DNA from: Allorhodopirellula heiligendammensis
GTDB lineage: Bacteria; Planctomycetota; Planctomycetia; Pirellulales; Pirellulaceae
Direction: 5' to 3'
NCBI RefSeq assembly: GCF_007860105.1
Contig: NZ_SJPU01000002.1
Location: forward strand, 456,837 to 520,836
Length of the DNA stretch: 64,000 nt
Part shown: positions 56,234 through 64,000 of the stretch, piece after piece
Numbering within the stretch: position 1 is the first letter of the stretch
Layout of the letters: each line of letters begins with the position of its first letter
The notes under the pieces: generated by a model
Database searches by the model: none
Seen by the model: only the letters and a program-made list of their open reading frames with translations
Told to the model about the DNA's origin: nothing
Position numbers and translations under genes: made by a program

Positions 56234-56796
56234 ATCGAGAAATTCATTCGGTCGTGATGGGCGCCTCTGCCGGTGGCATTGAGGCCGTCTCCGCCATTTT
56301 ATCTGATTTGAGGTTGGAACTACGCGCCCCGATCGTGATCGTAGTGCACATGCCATCGGCCAAAGACAGCCAGCTCGCTACCTTGTTACAATCAAAATGT
56401 AGACGCCCCATGATCGAAGTGGAGGACAAGCAGTCACTCGATCCCGGACACGTCTATCTCGCCCCCCCCGACTACCACGTGTTAGTCGAGGACGAAGTCT
56501 CATTGGCGCTGAGCAGCGACGAACAAGTCAATTATTCGCGTCCGTCGATTGATGTTCTCTTTGAAACAGCCGCGGACGTATTTGCCGAACACGCACTCGG
56601 AATTATCTTGACTGGCGCGAACAAAGACGGCGCGAAAGGGCTCAGCGAAATCATTCGAGCCGGCGGACACGGCTTGGTCCAGGAACCCAGTGAGGCTCAT
56701 TGCCGCGCGATGCCGGAGGCAGCCATCGCGGCCTGCCCCACTGCCAAGGTGATGAACCTTATGGAAATTTCACAATATTTGAATGATCGGATTTGA
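56230..56796 (+). CDS. cheB: CheB-type methylesterase lacking a receiver domain
   Basis: Methylesterase of 188 residues that removes glutamate methyl groups. The catalytic triad is visible: Ser13 in MGASAGGIEAV, His40 in VVHMP and Asp133 in LTGANKDGAKG. The receiver domain that precedes the catalytic domain in chemotaxis CheB is missing, so it cannot be switched on by its own phosphorylation. It overlaps cheR by four bases, and the next kinase begins within five bases of its stop, so all four genes form one operon-like run. Confidence 0.92.
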   Translation: MNREIHSVVMGASAGGIEAVSAILSDLRLELRAPIVIVVHMPSAKDSQLATLLQSKCRRPMIEVEDKQSLDPGHVYLAPPDYHVLVEDEVSLALSSDEQVNYSRPSIDVLFETAADVFAEHALGIILTGANKDGAKGLSEIIRAGGHGLVQEPSEAHCRAMPEAAIAACPTAKVMNLMEISQYLNDRI

Positions 56797-56800
56797 GCAG

Positions 56801-58426
56801 ATGAGTAACGAGACACCCGCCGCTGTCAATTTTTTGATCGTGGATGATCGTGAAGCCAATCTGATTGCCCTTGAACGACTCCTGCAACGTGACGGATTGA
56901 ATCTGCTCAAAGCGAGATCCGGTGCCGAGGCGTTGGAATTGTTGCTCCAGTACGACGTCGCATTGGCTCTCGTCGACGTCCAAATGCCTGGTATGGACGG
57001 GTTCGAATTGGCCGAGTTGATGCGTGGTTCGGACCGCACTCGCAGGATCCCGATTGTCTTCGTCACCGCAGGCACGACCGATCAACGACGCCGATTTGAG
57101 GGCTACGAAAAAGGGGCTGTCGATTTCCTGCAAAAGCCGATTGAAAACGATGTTTTGAAAAGCAAGGCCACGGTGTTCTTTGATCTTTACTCCGAGCGAC
57201 AGGAGGTGACTCGCCAGCGGGACGAGATGGCGAAGATCAGCCGTGAAAACGCGAGACTGCTCGAGGAGAGCCGGCAATTTGCCGCAGCGCTTCAGCGTGC
57301 CGATCAACGCAAAGATGAATTCTTAGCGACACTCGCTCACGAACTTCGCAATCCCTTGTCACCCATTCTCAGTGGAATCCAACTGCTGAGCATGATGTCG
57401 AGCGAGGAAAGCAATCCTGAGGAGAACGCGGAAATGCTCGAAATGATCGAGCGTCAGGTGCACCACATGGTTCGTCTTGTCGATGATCTACTCGAAGTCA
57501 GCCGGATTACAAGCGGCAAAATTCACCTCCAGACAAGCTCCATCAATCTAGCCGATGTCGTCAAGCACGCCATCGAAACAAGTGAACCCAATATCGAAGC
57601 AGGACAACACCAATTCGCCATCCATGGACCCACTGAGCAGCTCATCGTTAACGGCGACATGACTCGACTCGCCCAAGTGATTTCCAATCTGCTCAACAAT
57701 GCCGCGCGATATACACCCAGCGGTGGTCAAATCTCGCTGAGCGTCACCTCGGACGAGTCATTTGCCTATATCACGGTGAAAGACAACGGAATCGGAATCC
57801 CGGTTCAGATGCAAGAACGCGTCTTCGAACTCTTCGCTCAGGTAAACCGAAAACTCAAGCAAAGTGAGGGTGGACTCGGCATTGGCTTGGCACTCGTCAA
57901 ACGGATTGTAGAGCTGCACGGCGGCACCGTTACGGTAGCCAGCGACGGGGAGAACCAGGGCGCTGCATTCCGAATTGCTCTCCCCCTGCTCACCAGCGAA
58001 TCCGCGCCCAGCGAGGCTGTCATCACCGACGATACCACTGCATGCAACGCTCTCAAAATCATGGCAGTCGATGACAACGTCGACGCTCTGAACAGTCTGA
58101 AACGGTTGCTCGTCGCAATGGGCCACGACGTCGCGACAGAGGAATCTGGCGCAGCAGGAATCCAGCGGTTTCAAACGTTTGGTCCGTCCTGCATGTTTCT
58201 CGATATCGGCATGCCCGAGATGGATGGTTACGAGGTTGCCAAACAGATACGCCAATTGCCCGGCGGTGATGCCGTGAAACTATTTGCGTTAACGGGTTGG
58301 GGACAGCAACAAGACCGGGCGCGTAGCGACGCGGCAGGATTCGACTTCCACCTTGTCAAACCGGTCACGAAATCCGCGATAGAACAACTGCTTCGCTCGG
58401 TGAGTCACTCGCCCGACTTGGGATGA
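56801..58426 (+). CDS. Hybrid histidine kinase, receiver - HisKA - HATPase - receiver
   Basis: Cytoplasmic signalling protein of 541 residues with no membrane helix. An N-terminal receiver (about 10-125; LVDVQMPGMDGFELAE) is followed by a helix and HisKA (FLATLAHELRNPLSPIL), HATPase (NLLNNAARYTPSG, VKDNGIGIPVQMQERVFELF, EGGLGIGLALVKRIVELHGG) and a C-terminal receiver (MFLDIGMPEMDGYEVA). ATG 56801 is preferred to ATG 56783. Its 3' end overlaps that of the convergent diadenylate cyclase gene by 22 bases. It probably receives phosphate from the upstream hybrid kinase or serves as an integrator (inference). Confidence 0.93.
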   Translation: MSNETPAAVNFLIVDDREANLIALERLLQRDGLNLLKARSGAEALELLLQYDVALALVDVQMPGMDGFELAELMRGSDRTRRIPIVFVTAGTTDQRRRFEGYEKGAVDFLQKPIENDVLKSKATVFFDLYSERQEVTRQRDEMAKISRENARLLEESRQFAAALQRADQRKDEFLATLAHELRNPLSPILSGIQLLSMMSSEESNPEENAEMLEMIERQVHHMVRLVDDLLEVSRITSGKIHLQTSSINLADVVKHAIETSEPNIEAGQHQFAIHGPTEQLIVNGDMTRLAQVISNLLNNAARYTPSGGQISLSVTSDESFAYITVKDNGIGIPVQMQERVFELFAQVNRKLKQSEGGLGIGLALVKRIVELHGGTVTVASDGENQGAAFRIALPLLTSESAPSEAVITDDTTACNALKIMAVDDNVDALNSLKRLLVAMGHDVATEESGAAGIQRFQTFGPSCMFLDIGMPEMDGYEVAKQIRQLPGGDAVKLFALTGWGQQQDRARSDAAGFDFHLVKPVTKSAIEQLLRSVSHSPDLG

Positions 58427-59571
58427 ATGTAGACCACGACTTCGGTGGGAATGGTGCGTTCCACCGTCAAATCCTTCGGAACGTTCTTAAGACTTGCTGC
58501 CGTTGGCTTGCGGATCATACGTTGATCACCCATCTGGTCAAGCTTGAATGAAACGACCATGTCCGCTGGGTCCAACATAGAAAATGCTGGTTCGGACCCT
58601 GACAGAGTGACCTTCACAAGGGTTTGCTTCGGCTCGTCGATCTCCCAGTCCTTTGCCAGATTACGGTATTCAACCGGCACGTCGAACGTCCGCTGGATCG
58701 TGTCGGTCCGGTAGGCGAACAGGTACCACAGGCTCGTGGCCAACACGACCGCGAGGCACTTGTTGGCAAGATTTCGCAGCAGCGGTGACGAAGACGTCCC
58801 CGGAGACGGCAGTTGGCTAACGAAGTAGCTGCGCAATCGCTCAGTTAGCACGGACGAATCCACGACATCGAGTTCACCGTCACGAGCGATCGTGATGGTC
58901 CCGACTTCCTCGGAAACGGCCACCACCATGGCATCGCAGCGTTCGGCGAGCCCCAGTGCGGCAGCGTGTCGCGTTCCACCACCTCCAATCTTCTGTAGCT
59001 CGGAAGTCAATGGCAGATGAACACCGAGTCGTTCAATCCGAGAATCAGTAATCACGATGGCACCATCGTGTCCCGGTGATTCGGAGTGAAAAATGCTCAG
59101 CAGGATTGGATAGCTGATATCCGCATTCACATTGATTCCACCTCGCACATGACGGTCGAGTGGTTCGCGGCCGGGGAACACAATCAATGCACCGATGCGT
59201 TGTTTCGCCATCGCGGCAACCGCTTCGACAATCGCGTCACTGACATTGTCAGATGGTGTATTCGCGGAGGATCCGGAAAACCATCGGTAAGCGCCTAACC
59301 GTTCGACACCGTGCCGAATGTCCTGTTGAAAAACCAATACAAACGCAAGCAAGATTCCCATAAATCCATACTGGAACGCGGCCGTCGTCATGTACAGATC
59401 GAGCCATCGGGCCAGCAGGAAAATCCCCGACATCAACACCACCGCGATCCCCAGGGAACGCGACGCGCGACTCCGCAGCCAGTTCAATAGGAGGTAGAGC
59501 GCCAACGAAACAATTGCGATGTCGACCACGTCGGCAACGCGGACGCCGCTGAGTACTTCGCTGGCAAACAT
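58405..59571 (-). CDS. Diadenylate cyclase CdaA fused to a YbbR-like domain
   Basis: Membrane enzyme that makes the second messenger c-di-AMP from two ATP. Residues 1-85 have three membrane helices, as in CdaA. The DAC domain (about 100-245) has the active-site motifs HDGAIVI (Asp169, Gly170, Ala171) and GTRHAAALGLAE (199-210). A fourth membrane helix (about 271-287) leads to a domain of about 95 residues (FDVPVEYRNLAKDWEIDEP, then VKVTLSGSE) that resembles YbbR repeats of CdaR, the regulator encoded by a separate gene in Firmicutes. In this topology the YbbR-like part would face the outside. The 3' end overlaps the kinase gene. Confidence 0.9.
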   Translation of the reverse strand: MFASEVLSGVRVADVVDIAIVSLALYLLLNWLRSRASRSLGIAVVLMSGIFLLARWLDLYMTTAAFQYGFMGILLAFVLVFQQDIRHGVERLGAYRWFSGSSANTPSDNVSDAIVEAVAAMAKQRIGALIVFPGREPLDRHVRGGINVNADISYPILLSIFHSESPGHDGAIVITDSRIERLGVHLPLTSELQKIGGGGTRHAAALGLAERCDAMVVAVSEEVGTITIARDGELDVVDSSVLTERLRSYFVSQLPSPGTSSSPLLRNLANKCLAVVLATSLWYLFAYRTDTIQRTFDVPVEYRNLAKDWEIDEPKQTLVKVTLSGSEPAFSMLDPADMVVSFKLDQMGDQRMIRKPTAASLKNVPKDLTVERTIPTEVVVYIHPKSGE

Positions 59572-59589
59572 CGTGGTGATTCCTGCGTA

Positions 59590-59940
59590 TCAATGGCCAG
59601 GCACAGCGCCTCTCAGTTGCAATCGCGGACGTCGTGAATAGCGACCAGGGAACTGACTATCGAACTTGTGTTGCGCTCGGAAATAGGGCTCATTGAGCAA
59701 GTCCGGGGCGTGGAAGCTTCCGTGACGGTATGGATCGTAGGCATACCCATACCCGTAATAGGGTATCCCATTGAAATCACTAAGGCCAGAGTATCCGCGA
59801 TATCCACTCACATACCCCCCGCCGATCGTCACTGACTGGCCGCGCACCGCACCAGCGCGATGGTGGTGGTCGCCAGCCTCAGCAGATGAAGTGGCGATGG
59901 TAAGGAACAGGCTGACGCAGAGGGAGGTAACGCGTGACAT
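59590..59940 (-). CDS. Small secreted Gly/Tyr-rich protein
   Basis: Hypothetical protein of 116 residues. A signal peptide (SRVTSLCVSLFLTIATSSAEA) is followed by a His-rich stretch (GDHHHR) and a Gly/Tyr-rich region (GGGYVSGYRGYSGLSDFNG, then YYGYGYAYDPYRHGSF). No family is recognised. ATG 59940 is chosen because it opens the signal peptide and has GGAAA upstream; the frame is open to 60147. It lies 18 bases upstream of the CdaA gene on the same strand and may share its transcript. Confidence 0.65.
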   Translation of the reverse strand: MSRVTSLCVSLFLTIATSSAEAGDHHHRAGAVRGQSVTIGGGYVSGYRGYSGLSDFNGIPYYGYGYAYDPYRHGSFHAPDLLNEPYFRAQHKFDSQFPGRYSRRPRLQLRGAVPGH

Positions 59941-60207
59941 CTTCGCTTTTCCAGGAAAGAGTGTGTGACCAGAATTTCCAACTCTACGTCTCAATTTTCG
60001 GCCCGTGATTAAAACCTCTGAAAATCCATCTGATTGATGCGTGCTTGCCGCCGCAGGACTCAGAAAATGGCGGCTGGGCGACGGCTCGGCGCACGGAGAC
60101 CTATTCCGTTTTAAGCCGGGGGGAGACCAACAGCAGCGAATTGGCATTCTCGACCGCCACTTGATTTGGGAAGTCGACAGGCAAGGCCCCGTCAGCGGTG
60201 TGTCGAA

Positions 60208-60963
60208 TCACGTTGAAGCTACAACAAGTTTAATGCCAGTGGCCAACATCACGACCACCAGAAACACAAACACAAAACGGCTGCCGCGCTTGATCGCGAG
60301 CTTGGCACCTACCACGCCGCCGAACACATTGCCAACTGCCATCGTCAAGCCTGGCACCCAATCCACCATGCCATAGGCGATAAACGTGATTGCCGCTGCC
60401 AAGGTGACGACAAACCCAATGCTGTTTTTGACTGCGTTAGAACCAGCGAGGGTCGAGTCCGTGAAATAGCTCATCCCCAACAACAGCAGGATCCCCATGC
60501 CGGCTTGAATGAATCCGACGTAGACGCCAATGGCAAAGAAGACTGGGATCTGAAAGGCGGCAGGATATGTCCGATGCTCACCGGACTGGAGAAAACGCTT
60601 GGGATTGGCCATCAAGAGAATGGCCATCGCAATGAAGAGGACGCCAAACATGCTCTCAAATGCGTCTGCCGAGAGATACACGGCAAGCAGAGCCCCCACC
60701 GGAACACCGAGCAGGGTCGGGGCACCCAAGCGGATCGTGAGCGTCCGATCAAGATGCCCGTGTTTGCGGAACGTGGCGACTGCGGCTGCAGTCGAACACA
60801 ATATCGCGATGCGATTGGTCGCATTCGCAATTTTGGGATCCAAGCCGAACAGCATCAGCGTGGGGAGTGTCAGGAACGAGCCCCCGCCCGCAACCGTGTT
60901 GACGATGCCCGCGAGAAATCCGGCTAACATCAGCAAAGCGTACGACGTGACGTGCCAGAGCAA
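60208..60963 (-). CDS. TauE/SafE-family membrane transporter
   Basis: Probable exporter of about 251 residues with seven to eight membrane helices. The first repeat has LAGFLAGIVNTVAGGGSFLT followed by LPTLMLFGLDPKIANATNRI, and the second half has YVGFIQAGMGILLLLGM, the duplicated signature of TauE/SafE (DUF81) carriers of sulfite or organosulfur acids. The start is uncertain: TTG 60963 gives a normal length, while GTG 60999 and TTG 61008 are also in frame. Substrate is unknown. Confidence 0.83.
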   Translation of the reverse strand: MLWHVTSYALLMLAGFLAGIVNTVAGGGSFLTLPTLMLFGLDPKIANATNRIAILCSTAAAVATFRKHGHLDRTLTIRLGAPTLLGVPVGALLAVYLSADAFESMFGVLFIAMAILLMANPKRFLQSGEHRTYPAAFQIPVFFAIGVYVGFIQAGMGILLLLGMSYFTDSTLAGSNAVKNSIGFVVTLAAAITFIAYGMVDWVPGLTMAVGNVFGGVVGAKLAIKRGSRFVFVFLVVVMLATGIKLVVAST

Positions 60964-61295
60964 TAGTTTCTCGCGACAAAAAAGAGTTTTGCAAATCACC
61001 GCTCGCAACGATCGGCAACTCCATCATATCAAATCCAGTGGCCCCCACCGCGCCAACCTTCGTTCCAACAGATGCCGGTCGCGACAATTCTGGGGTAAGA
61101 TCGAGAGCCCGTCAGGCAGCTGACTCATTCGACTAAGCCGCCTCCTTGGGGACTATTTCTTGAATGCCAGCGAATCGGTATAGATTCGCAGCGTGCAAGC
61201 CCGATCAAAGCGAACAACAACATTCGAAAACCGCTCGTCCCCGCCGTCGTTTTGCGAGCGACCAAAGCTCACACTTAACCACAATCCTATACATC

Positions 61296-62228
61296 ATGAC
61301 ATTTGCTACCCGGATTAACCAAGCCATTTCCCGCACAGGTTCGGTAACATGCGTGGGGCTGGATCCTCGAAAGTCACAGTTGCCCGCGCCACTTCGCGAG
61401 CACATCCGCGACAATTCGCCGCATGCCTGGGCGAAAGCCTACACCCAGTTTTGCTGTGAGATCATTGATGTTGTCAAAGACATTGTGCCCTGTGTGAAGC
61501 CTCAGGCAGCGTTTTTCGAACAACTCGGCCCGGCCGGGATGGTGTCTCTGGGTGAGGTGATTCACCACGCCACCCAGGCCGGTTTGATTGTCATCACCGA
61601 TGGCAAACGCAACGATATCGGCAGCACGGCGACTGCGTACGCAGACGCGTATCTGGGCAGTGCGGTCGCAATTGCTGCAGCGGGCGGCGATCCGGCAGGG
61701 GCGAGCCCATGGGGCAGCGACGCACTGACGGTCAGTCCATATCTCGGTCGCGACAGCATCGAGCCCTTTGTGGACGTATGTGACCAGCGGGCAGCGGGCA
61801 TCTTTGTGTTGGTCAAAACCTCCAACCCTGGCGGCGGTTACCTGCAAGACCTGCGGTGCGGCGAGCAGATGGTCTACCAAGCGGTGGCGGAGCTGGTCAC
61901 GTCACTCAACGTGGATCGGCTCGATGCCGACGGATACGGACCGATCGGAGCGGTGGTCGGGGCGACATACCCTGAGCAACTCGCCGAATTACGCGCCGCG
62001 ATGCCCCACAGCATTTTGCTGGTGCCCGGCTTTGGTGCCCAAGGCGGGGCCGCCGATGATGTCCGGGTGGCGTTGGACGATTCAGGACGTGGGGCTGTGA
62101 TTAACAGCTCACGCGGGATCATCTTCGCCCACGCTCGCAGCGAGTTTGCAGAGAAATACGGGGACGCGAAGTGGCAAGATGCTGTGCGAGCGGCCACCGA
62201 AGAGATGAATGACCAACTCAAGAGCTGA
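61296..62228 (+). CDS. pyrF: Orotidine 5'-phosphate decarboxylase
   Basis: Enzyme of 310 residues that converts OMP to UMP in pyrimidine synthesis. It belongs to the longer type 2 branch: TCVGLDPRKSQLPAPLREH, VKPQAAFFEQLGPAG and the catalytic TDGKRNDIGSTATAYADAYLG, with the C-terminal LVPGFGAQGGAADDV and INSSRGIIFA. ATG 61296 is chosen because the family starts close to it; the frame is open to 61164. No other pyr gene is nearby. The 285 bases to actA hold no gene. Confidence 0.96.
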   Translation: MTFATRINQAISRTGSVTCVGLDPRKSQLPAPLREHIRDNSPHAWAKAYTQFCCEIIDVVKDIVPCVKPQAAFFEQLGPAGMVSLGEVIHHATQAGLIVITDGKRNDIGSTATAYADAYLGSAVAIAAAGGDPAGASPWGSDALTVSPYLGRDSIEPFVDVCDQRAAGIFVLVKTSNPGGGYLQDLRCGEQMVYQAVAELVTSLNVDRLDADGYGPIGAVVGATYPEQLAELRAAMPHSILLVPGFGAQGGAADDVRVALDDSGRGAVINSSRGIIFAHARSEFAEKYGDAKWQDAVRAATEEMNDQLKS

Positions 62229-62513
62229 AATCGGGCTTGGAATTCAAGCTCCAAAAGCTTTCCCATACCCTGCTTGTGCGATTTGATAGTCGCGCATAGT
62301 TTTACGCCATCTTTTTCCACTGCCACCGCAATTTTGCCCGCCGAGATTGTGCTATCTTCTGTGCGACACAATGTCGCGGACGCGGTGCTGGCCTTGTCAT
62401 CGGTGCGGTCTGCGGCTGATAATCCCTGCCCGCAGCCACCCCCGAGGGACTTGGCAGGCGGTTATAAGTACCCGACGCGACGCTGTTTTGCCACCGAGTT
62501 CATTAGGTCGATC

Positions 62514-63203
62514 ATGAAGCGATTTCTGTTCCCACGATGGGTCAATCCGTTCCTGGGCGTACTCGGATTAGCGATCCTTGGCGGCCTGGTGTACGCGACG
62601 GCAATGGGTGGCTTGGTCACGGATCCGCAGACCCTCAACGTGGGCTACATGCCTACGCAGCCGGTCCCGTTCAGTCACGCGTTGCACGCAGGCCAGTTGA
62701 AGATGGACTGCCGCTACTGCCACAACACCGTCTTTGACGCCGCTCACGCAGCGGTTCCACCCACAGCGACCTGCGTCAACTGCCATGCTCCTGCGGGTAG
62801 CAATGGCCAACCTGCAACCTCCGCGGTGCATACCGAGAGCGAGCGACTGCAGCCGATCCATGAGAGCTGGCGTTCGGGTCGCAGCATGGCGTGGAAACGC
62901 GTCCATAACTTGCCTGAGTTTGTGTATTTCAATCATGCGGTGCATGTGAATTCTGGAGTGAGCTGCAAGTCCTGCCACGGTCGCATTGACCAAATGGAGA
63001 CGGTTTTCCAAGCGGAACAACTGTCGATGGCATGGTGCATTGAGTGTCACCGCAACCCCGACGAGCATCTTCGCCCGATTGAATTAGTGACCAAACTCGA
63101 TTGGGTTCCGCCGGAAGACTGGGATCAAGCGGCGTTCGCGAAGGAGCAGCGTGAGAAACTCAATATCAACCCTCAGACCCACTGTGCGGTCTGCCACCGC
63201 TGA
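62514..63203 (+). CDS. actA: Alternative complex III pentaheme cytochrome subunit ActA
   Basis: Membrane-anchored cytochrome of 229 residues. After one N-terminal helix (NPFLGVLGLAILGGLVYATA) it has five CxxCH heme sites: CRYCH, CVNCH, CKSCH, CIECH and CAVCH, plus extra histidines (FSHALHAG, FNHAVHVNSG) that can serve as second ligands. This matches ActA of alternative complex III, which oxidises quinol. The next gene begins ActB-like sequence, confirming the operon. ATG 62514 is chosen; a longer in-frame start at 62274 is not conserved. Confidence 0.93.
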   Translation: MKRFLFPRWVNPFLGVLGLAILGGLVYATAMGGLVTDPQTLNVGYMPTQPVPFSHALHAGQLKMDCRYCHNTVFDAAHAAVPPTATCVNCHAPAGSNGQPATSAVHTESERLQPIHESWRSGRSMAWKRVHNLPEFVYFNHAVHVNSGVSCKSCHGRIDQMETVFQAEQLSMAWCIECHRNPDEHLRPIELVTKLDWVPPEDWDQAAFAKEQREKLNINPQTHCAVCHR

Positions 63204-63275
63204 GTAAGCGTTCCCGTTTTTTCGATTCTTCGTCAGCACATCGTTTTCAGCTAACCGCCAGCCATTCTTCAGAAT

Positions 63276-64000
63276 ATGACCACCACCTCGCACACCGATG
63301 CTCCATCCAGCACCGACGCTCCTGACGCTACCGCAGTGGCGAAGGCGCCTCGCTATTGGCGCAGTCTGGCTGAACTTAACGGCGATGAGTCGTTTACGAA
63401 TGATTTTCTGCATCGAGAGTTCCCTGTAGCGGCCTCGGAGTTTCCTGAGGGCGTCTCGCGGAGACGCTGGATGCAGCTGATGAGTGCCTCGCTTGCGATG
63501 GCCGGCGTAGCTGGGTGTCGCTATCCCGAGGAGCTGATCGCTCCGTTCGTCGTTCGCCCTGAGGGCCGCATCCCCGGCGAAACCTATTTTTCGGCGACGA
63601 ACGTTGAAATTGCCGGCGAAGTCCGGCACCTATTGGTTCGGTGCGTCGATGGTCGTCCCACCAAGGTCGAACCAAATAAAGAGCACCCCGCAGGCGGCGT
63701 GACCGGGACTTACGCGCAGGCCGCCATGTTGGAGCTGTACGACCCCGATCGCGCTCGTGGTGAAACGGGTGTTCCGATCCGTCGCGAAGGCAAAAAACGT
63801 GTGCCTTCGGATTGGGACTCATTCATCAAGTATGGGTCTGCACTGACCCGCTCCAGCGGCACGGGAGAGCGTCTGGCCGTATTGATGTCGCCGACGACCT
63901 CGCCCACCACGCTGCGGATGCTCGCCAAGCTCCAGGAAAAATTGCCGGCCGCTACGATTTGTTTCCACGACTCCGTTACCGGCGGCGTGATGGCAGAGGC
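63276..64000 (+). CDS. actB: Alternative complex III Fe-S/molybdopterin-like subunit ActB, N-terminal part (cut by window edge)
   Basis: The frame is open from ATG 63276 to the window end (241 complete codons). The N-terminus has YWRSLAELNGDESFTNDFLH and a Tat-like signal, SRRRWMQLMSASLAMAGVAGC, then YPEELIAPFVVRPEGRIPGE and VRCVDGRPTKVEPN, as in the molybdopterin-oxidoreductase-like start of ActB. It should bear the Fe-S clusters of the complex on the outer face. The rest lies outside the window. Confidence 0.93.
   Translation, partial: MTTTSHTDAPSSTDAPDATAVAKAPRYWRSLAELNGDESFTNDFLHREFPVAASEFPEGVSRRRWMQLMSASLAMAGVAGCRYPEELIAPFVVRPEGRIPGETYFSATNVEIAGEVRHLLVRCVDGRPTKVEPNKEHPAGGVTGTYAQAAMLELYDPDRARGETGVPIRREGKKRVPSDWDSFIKYGSALTRSSGTGERLAVLMSPTTSPTTLRMLAKLQEKLPAATICFHDSVTGGVMAE

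Overview
The window looks like a chromosome segment of a Planctomycetota bacterium of the Rhodopirellula/Pirellulaceae type. The pointers are a HemQ-type chlorite-dismutase-family protein, the start of an alternative complex III operon, a secreted sulfatase, a very glycine-rich secreted protein, secreted FAD oxidoreductases, EF-hand and Ser/Thr-kinase proteins, weak Shine-Dalgarno usage and many short GC-rich intergenic palindromes. This taxonomic call is inference from gene content. No tRNA, rRNA, CRISPR array, phage or integrase was recognised.

Layout. 1-9 kb: housekeeping and membrane genes (SulP permease cut by the left edge, hemQ, an outer-membrane barrel protein, a delta-9-type desaturase, epmA, an Nramp-like carrier, a glycerophosphodiesterase). 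9-18.8 kb: a transmembrane Cache Ser/Thr kinase, a two-domain secreted NTF2-like protein, a glycine-rich surface protein, a DUF1269 protein, bioB, a FolM/PTR1-like pteridine reductase and a MoxR ATPase. 18.8-19.7 kb: a REP-associated tyrosine transposase (RAYT) bracketed by two matching 93-bp REP pairs. 19.7-25.9 kb: a minus-strand terpenoid-type operon (BRCT-MerR-TPR protein, squalene-hopene-cyclase-like class II cyclase, DUF116-polyprenyl-synthase fusion, DUF98 chorismate-lyase-like protein).

26-37.7 kb: a LysR-controlled acid-sugar operon (MFS carrier, Gfo/Idh/MocA-cyclase fusion, DUF1537 kinase, OtnC-like aldolase, small monooxygenase, beta-decarboxylating dehydrogenase) followed by a 1368-residue secreted protein with DUF5060, glycosidase-like and kelch parts. 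37.9-45.7 kb: a secreted EF-hand protein, a sulfatase, and a translationally coupled pair made of a secreted FAD oxidoreductase and a membrane protein with two flavinylation motifs plus NapH-like cysteine pairs. 46-51.3 kb: amino-acid catabolism (DapA-family lyase, hydroxyproline epimerase, L-serine ammonia-lyase) and a catalase. 51.6-58.4 kb: a GlsB-type protein and a signalling island (hybrid kinase, CheR, CheB, hybrid kinase). 58.4-64 kb: a diadenylate cyclase fused to a YbbR-like domain, a small secreted protein, a TauE/SafE transporter, pyrF, and actA-actB of alternative complex III cut by the right edge.

The points most worth a second look are the REP/RAYT unit, the class II cyclase operon with its unusual fusions, the acid-sugar operon with its fused dehydrogenase-cyclase and giant secreted partner, the FAD/FMN/Fe-S export-side redox pair, and the single-chain CdaA-YbbR protein. 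Function calls come from motifs read by eye; no database search was possible.
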